64,000 nt of DNA from Malachius bipustulatus (taxonomy: Eukaryota; Arthropoda; Insecta; Coleoptera; Melyridae): contig OU342630.1 of assembly GCA_910589415.1 (NCBI GenBank), positions 61,934,186-61,998,185 of the forward strand, in the 5' to 3' direction. The translations under genes and the position numbers were made by a program. Each line of letters opens with the position of its first letter. The stretch's first letter is position 1. Of this stretch, positions 60,919 through 64,000 are shown one piece after another. The notes below the pieces were generated by a model. The model saw only the letters and a list, made by a program, of their open reading frames with translations, ran no database searches and was not told the origin of the DNA.

Positions 60919-62046
60919 TTACCCATATCAATTTGCATCACTCCTCTAAACAACTCAAACTTCGCAGTTGGCAAACTCTCTTCACAACAAAATCCACATC
61001 GATAAATAATTAAACAGATTCGCCCAATCCATGAGCGCAGGTCCCATTTTAAATCAGACACAATAATCAACTAGGTATTAGGCGACACCACAATAGGTAC
61101 CTACGCAATTACGTCAATAATTAGAAATAAACCAAGTTAGGCAGGAAACAGGAATAAATAATTACATATTCACGTATAGGAAATTGAGATAGAGCTAGGA
61201 GCGAAAATAGACCCAGATCAGAAATTAATAATCTGTAAACAAAACGGCCCATGATTCAATCATCCTATTCTTCGAAGAGTCCGAGTTTTTAAATAGCGCA
61301 GATGGTTAGGCAGGAAGCAGTCCCTTTAAATGCGATTTAGAAAGTGAAAGGAATTTCTTGCCATTATATGACACCATAAATAAAGATCACATAGCAGAGC
61401 ACCCCCGGTTGGCACAGGTCCGGATAGAGCAGGGCGGCGTTGTCAGATGTAGCATCCGCTACTTCGCAAATATTATCAGGAAATACTAATTCCATTACAA
61501 CCCCAATTAGGAGTTAAAATAGGTAATCGATTAACCCCCGGGGGAGGCATTCACCTCGATGTCCAGGTGGAGACCTCCGTTGTACCGGAAAGTGGAAATC
61601 ATAGATCGCAACAGGGCAAAAGCACCCTCAGAGTAGGACAGCGTAATCAAAGCAAGGTTGTCAGGTGTAATAACCGCCCTCACATATCAGGAAATCCAAT
61701 AACCAAAATAAAGTTAGTATCATGATAGGCAATTCACAAATAAAGACCCAAAACACCTCGAATTAATCTCGAGTATGGGAAAGCCAAGAAAGAAAGTCAA
61801 GCAACCAAAGTATCATTGTAAGATCGTTTTTCCGAGGCTCTTCTATTTAAACAGAGACAAAATTGTCCTGTGCAATCAAACCAGGTATTCAGCAAACTCT
61901 TCACATTCACAGTTGATCAAAGCGACAATATAATAACTCAAATGACCAATCAAATAACTCATTGCCTCGAGAGGCAAGGTAAAACAAACAGGTTGCAACC
62001 AATAGAATAACAATCAGTACTGTCAACAGGTATATAGGGCAATACT

Positions 62047-62270
62047 GTGCACGGTGGGGGCGATTGCTGGTCTCGTTACAATTGTATTCCCGAAACCAAG
62101 CCGGCACCAGTAGGTACCAATTACAAATTCCAGCATTTTTATCAGTACTGACTAGTTAGGGGTAGAAACCAGGAACACGGTGGAATCGATGGTTGGTCTC
62201 GATGTCCGCAAATATGCCGGTTCCAGGAGGTACCAAACTAAAAATTCCAACATTTCAATTCTTCGCCAGG
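62047..62270. repeat. Imperfect direct duplication of about 95 bp
   Basis: CACGGTGGGGGCGATTGCTG ... AGTAGGTACCAATTACAAAT near 62050-62130 recurs as CACGGTGGAATCGATGGTTG ... AGGAGGTACCAAACTAAAAA near 62178-62258. A further short duplication (ATTCCCTCTCCCAG preceded by CGGAGG) follows at 62380-62441. Confidence 0.75.
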
Positions 62271-62732
62271 TAGCCCACAGGGGCAAAAAGGTAATCAAAA
62301 GGTTAAACCAAAGTAAACAAACAAGGTTTACCAAATAGCGATAATATGAGTTATCAAGCAGGTCATGAGTAAAAGTAAACGGAGGCGAAATAATTCCCTC
62401 TCCCAGTAAAAATACACGGAGGTGAAACAATTCCCTCTCCCAGGTAAATCAACTGTGAAAATAAAATCACTAAATAAAAGAGAATCGGAAAGAACGATTT
62501 CATAAAGATACTAACTCAACATTCAAGAGAAATGGCAACCCCGTACTAGAATCCACTCGCTAGGTAAAAATCAACTTAAACGGCCCGTATCTCAATCCGT
62601 TGGCTATTATAGCTAGGCAACCAATATGCCAACAGCCCTCCATGCTCGATGTTTAACTCACGTTAGACTTACAGGCGACGCAGCTAGACATACAGGGTGA
62701 TTCTCCCGGTTGGAAATTGAGTAGCAAATCAT

Positions 62733-62963
62733 TCAGACATTCCCGCAATATACCGGGTCGTCTGAAAACAACCTAGTTGTATTCTTTAATTAATTCAAGC
62801 AGTTGCTTGAAATGAAATTCAAAGAAACTAGAAAAAGGAAATTAGGCAAGGAAAATCGTTGAATAGTTAAACCCACAGACATTTCCGCATATACCGGATA
62901 GTCTGTAACCGAAACAAAAGCAAAACGAAATAATAAGACATTCCCGCATATACCGGGTAGTCT
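62733..62963 (+). other. Three two-tiered hairpins with CATATAC loop
   Basis: At 62733, 62875 and 62936: outer stem (TCAGAC/GTCTGA, ACAGAC/GTCTGT, AGAC/GTCT), internal loop ATT opposite TA or TC, inner stem (CCCG/CGGG or TCCG/CGGA), loop CATATAC (CAATATAC in the first). The C-G to T-A change in the second inner stem keeps the pairing. Confidence 0.7.
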
Positions 62964-63598
62964 GTAAACGAAACAAAAACCAAAAAGAAAGCACAGGTGT
63001 GTAAAAGAGTGGAATCCGAAATGGATTATAGTTTGAAAGATGGATGAAAGGGATCCCTCTTCGCTTTCCATTTTTTTGTACTCTCTATGCAAAATCACAG
63101 CCCATCTCGCCCTTCATCACTTTACGCCCTTACAAACGAATTCTCTCGCTCATCACTCGCTTTTAAACATCTGATAGGAAGCCAACAGTTAACAACGAGT
63201 CTCAGTAAATTTCCCCGCTTTTCCGACAAAAGAAAAATCCCAGTAGGTTCTTTGCGCATCCGTTTCGGCCATACTAATCCTGGCATACCTCAATCAAAGA
63301 GCAGGGGTGACTACGGTAATGACACCGGTAAACACAACGTAGGAAAACACAGCGGTCCTATTCGGAGAAATTAGGGAAACTAGACGATCACACGGTGGCT
63401 TTTCGCGAAAGATCCTGCGACCCGGGGTCTCGTCGTTACAATAGTAAATAAAAAACTCCATAAAAACATAGTATTTCTGATTTTTGATTTTTTTGATTTT
63501 AATCGTTGATTAATATAAAAAAATCAATTGATTTAAATCGTTGATTTAAATCGTGATTTAAATCAAATGATTTAAATCGGGCGAACCCTGGTACCCAA

Positions 63599-64000
63599 CC
63601 CATATTGGTTATTATTTTAGGACGGACCTGTCGGCTGATTATACACTCACAACATATAATGTTCAGAGTTTAGTAGCGGGACTCCATCCACCAGGCACCA
63701 GGGGAAAAATTAACTTTTATCTCTGTTTTTTTTTGTGTCCTCTACTTAAAATTTATCGCTAGTTTTTCCAGGATACAGTAGTGGCGTTGGCGTAACTACA
63801 TATTTGCCTACCAATATAAAATTTATTGTTTAGGTACGCCACTGTTTTTTTTTTCTTTTCATAAAATAGATCAGCTTCATCTTAGCACCTGTAACCTATA
63901 ATAATAATAAATGAAAGGTTTTTTATACATACATACATTTGGCGATATAAGTAAGTGGGTTATTTTATCACCGGAATTTTAAAGGGACACCTGTAGTAAG
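63599..64000. other. AT-rich flank
   Basis: Nothing recognisable beyond a GTGGCGTTGGCGTAACTACA block near 63782, partly inverted as GTACGCCACTG at 63834. Confidence 0.4.

Larger units (their letters stand above)
59062..63590. mobile_element. hAT-like element, 4.5 kb, non-coding
   Basis: It begins CAGGGTTCG and ends CGAACCCTG. An 8-bp direct duplication, GTACCCAA, flanks it at 59054-59061 and 63591-63598. The 8-bp duplication and CAGGGTTC-type termini are hAT hallmarks. The ends carry runs of AATCATGATTTTT / GATTTAAATC-type subterminal repeats. I see no hAT transposase. The interior from about 59940 to 63450 is GC-richer, open-frame-poor and full of short duplications and hairpins. It starts with a TATA-like motif and may be a nested retroelement-like insertion. 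Confidence 0.85.

Noticed and set aside
62152..62430. 92-codon hydrophobic minus-strand frame resembling a membrane protein
   Set aside because: It lies in the duplicated, non-coding interior of the hAT-like element; the two duplicated segments do not conserve the frame.

Overview
The window looks like a stretch of an insect nuclear genome, possibly hemipteran (order not provable from sequence alone). It is AT-rich, shows frequent TAGGTA/ACCTA-type words, one spliced metazoan exon, and a dense mix of tRNA-derived SINEs, TIR transposons, LINE and Ty3/gypsy relics. There are no bacterial operons, rRNA genes, intact tRNA genes or CRISPR arrays.

The only convincing host coding sequence is one 204-bp exon on the minus strand (28308-28511). 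It encodes the start of the catalytic subunit of calcineurin (protein phosphatase 2B, calcineurin A). It has clean splice sites and phase 1 at both ends. Exon 1 would lie to the right and the CGDIHGQ-encoding exon to the left. I found neither by eye, so most of the window is probably giant-intron sequence: more than 28 kb downstream and more than 35 kb upstream, if those exons were not simply missed.

Layout. 1-11.6 kb: mostly unique AT-rich sequence with a GC/CpG-rich block near 7 kb, a GC-rich hairpin at 8.8 kb and a SINE head. 11.7-17.3 kb: a dispersed repeat (family R), a Harbinger-like MITE and a 2.6-kb TIR element. 19.5-23.9 kb: a Ty3/gypsy RT relic, a copy of dispersed repeat H, a second R copy and a LINE RT scrap. 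24.5-26.5 kb: two SINEs. 28-29.4 kb: a 32-bp hairpin, the calcineurin exon and a third R copy. 32.3-36.7 kb: a 2.3-kb TIR element, then a 1.18-kb Tc1/mariner-like element holding a broken transposase and a 180-bp inverted repeat. 38.8-40.0 kb: a TA-flanked element that carries a promoter-like TATA and a string of hairpins with a shared seven-base loop. 41.2-44.6 kb: a 3.4-kb Foldback-like element with a 9-bp target duplication, inserted in a copy of repeat H whose empty counterpart is at 21 kb. 47-49.3 kb: nested palindromic elements. 51.3-53.8 kb: a second, truncated Foldback-like element joined to a transposase relic. 56.0-57.6 kb: an inverted/tandem array with a unit of about 157 bp. 59.06-63.59 kb: a hAT-like element (8-bp target duplication, CAGGGTTCG ends) with a large non-coding, structured interior.

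Most interesting are the hairpin string with constant loop and changing stems (39.1-39.4 kb), the Foldback pair with its in-window empty site, the near-perfect 180-bp inverted repeat, and the structured interior of the hAT-like element. All calls are from reading the sequence; no database or folding program was run.
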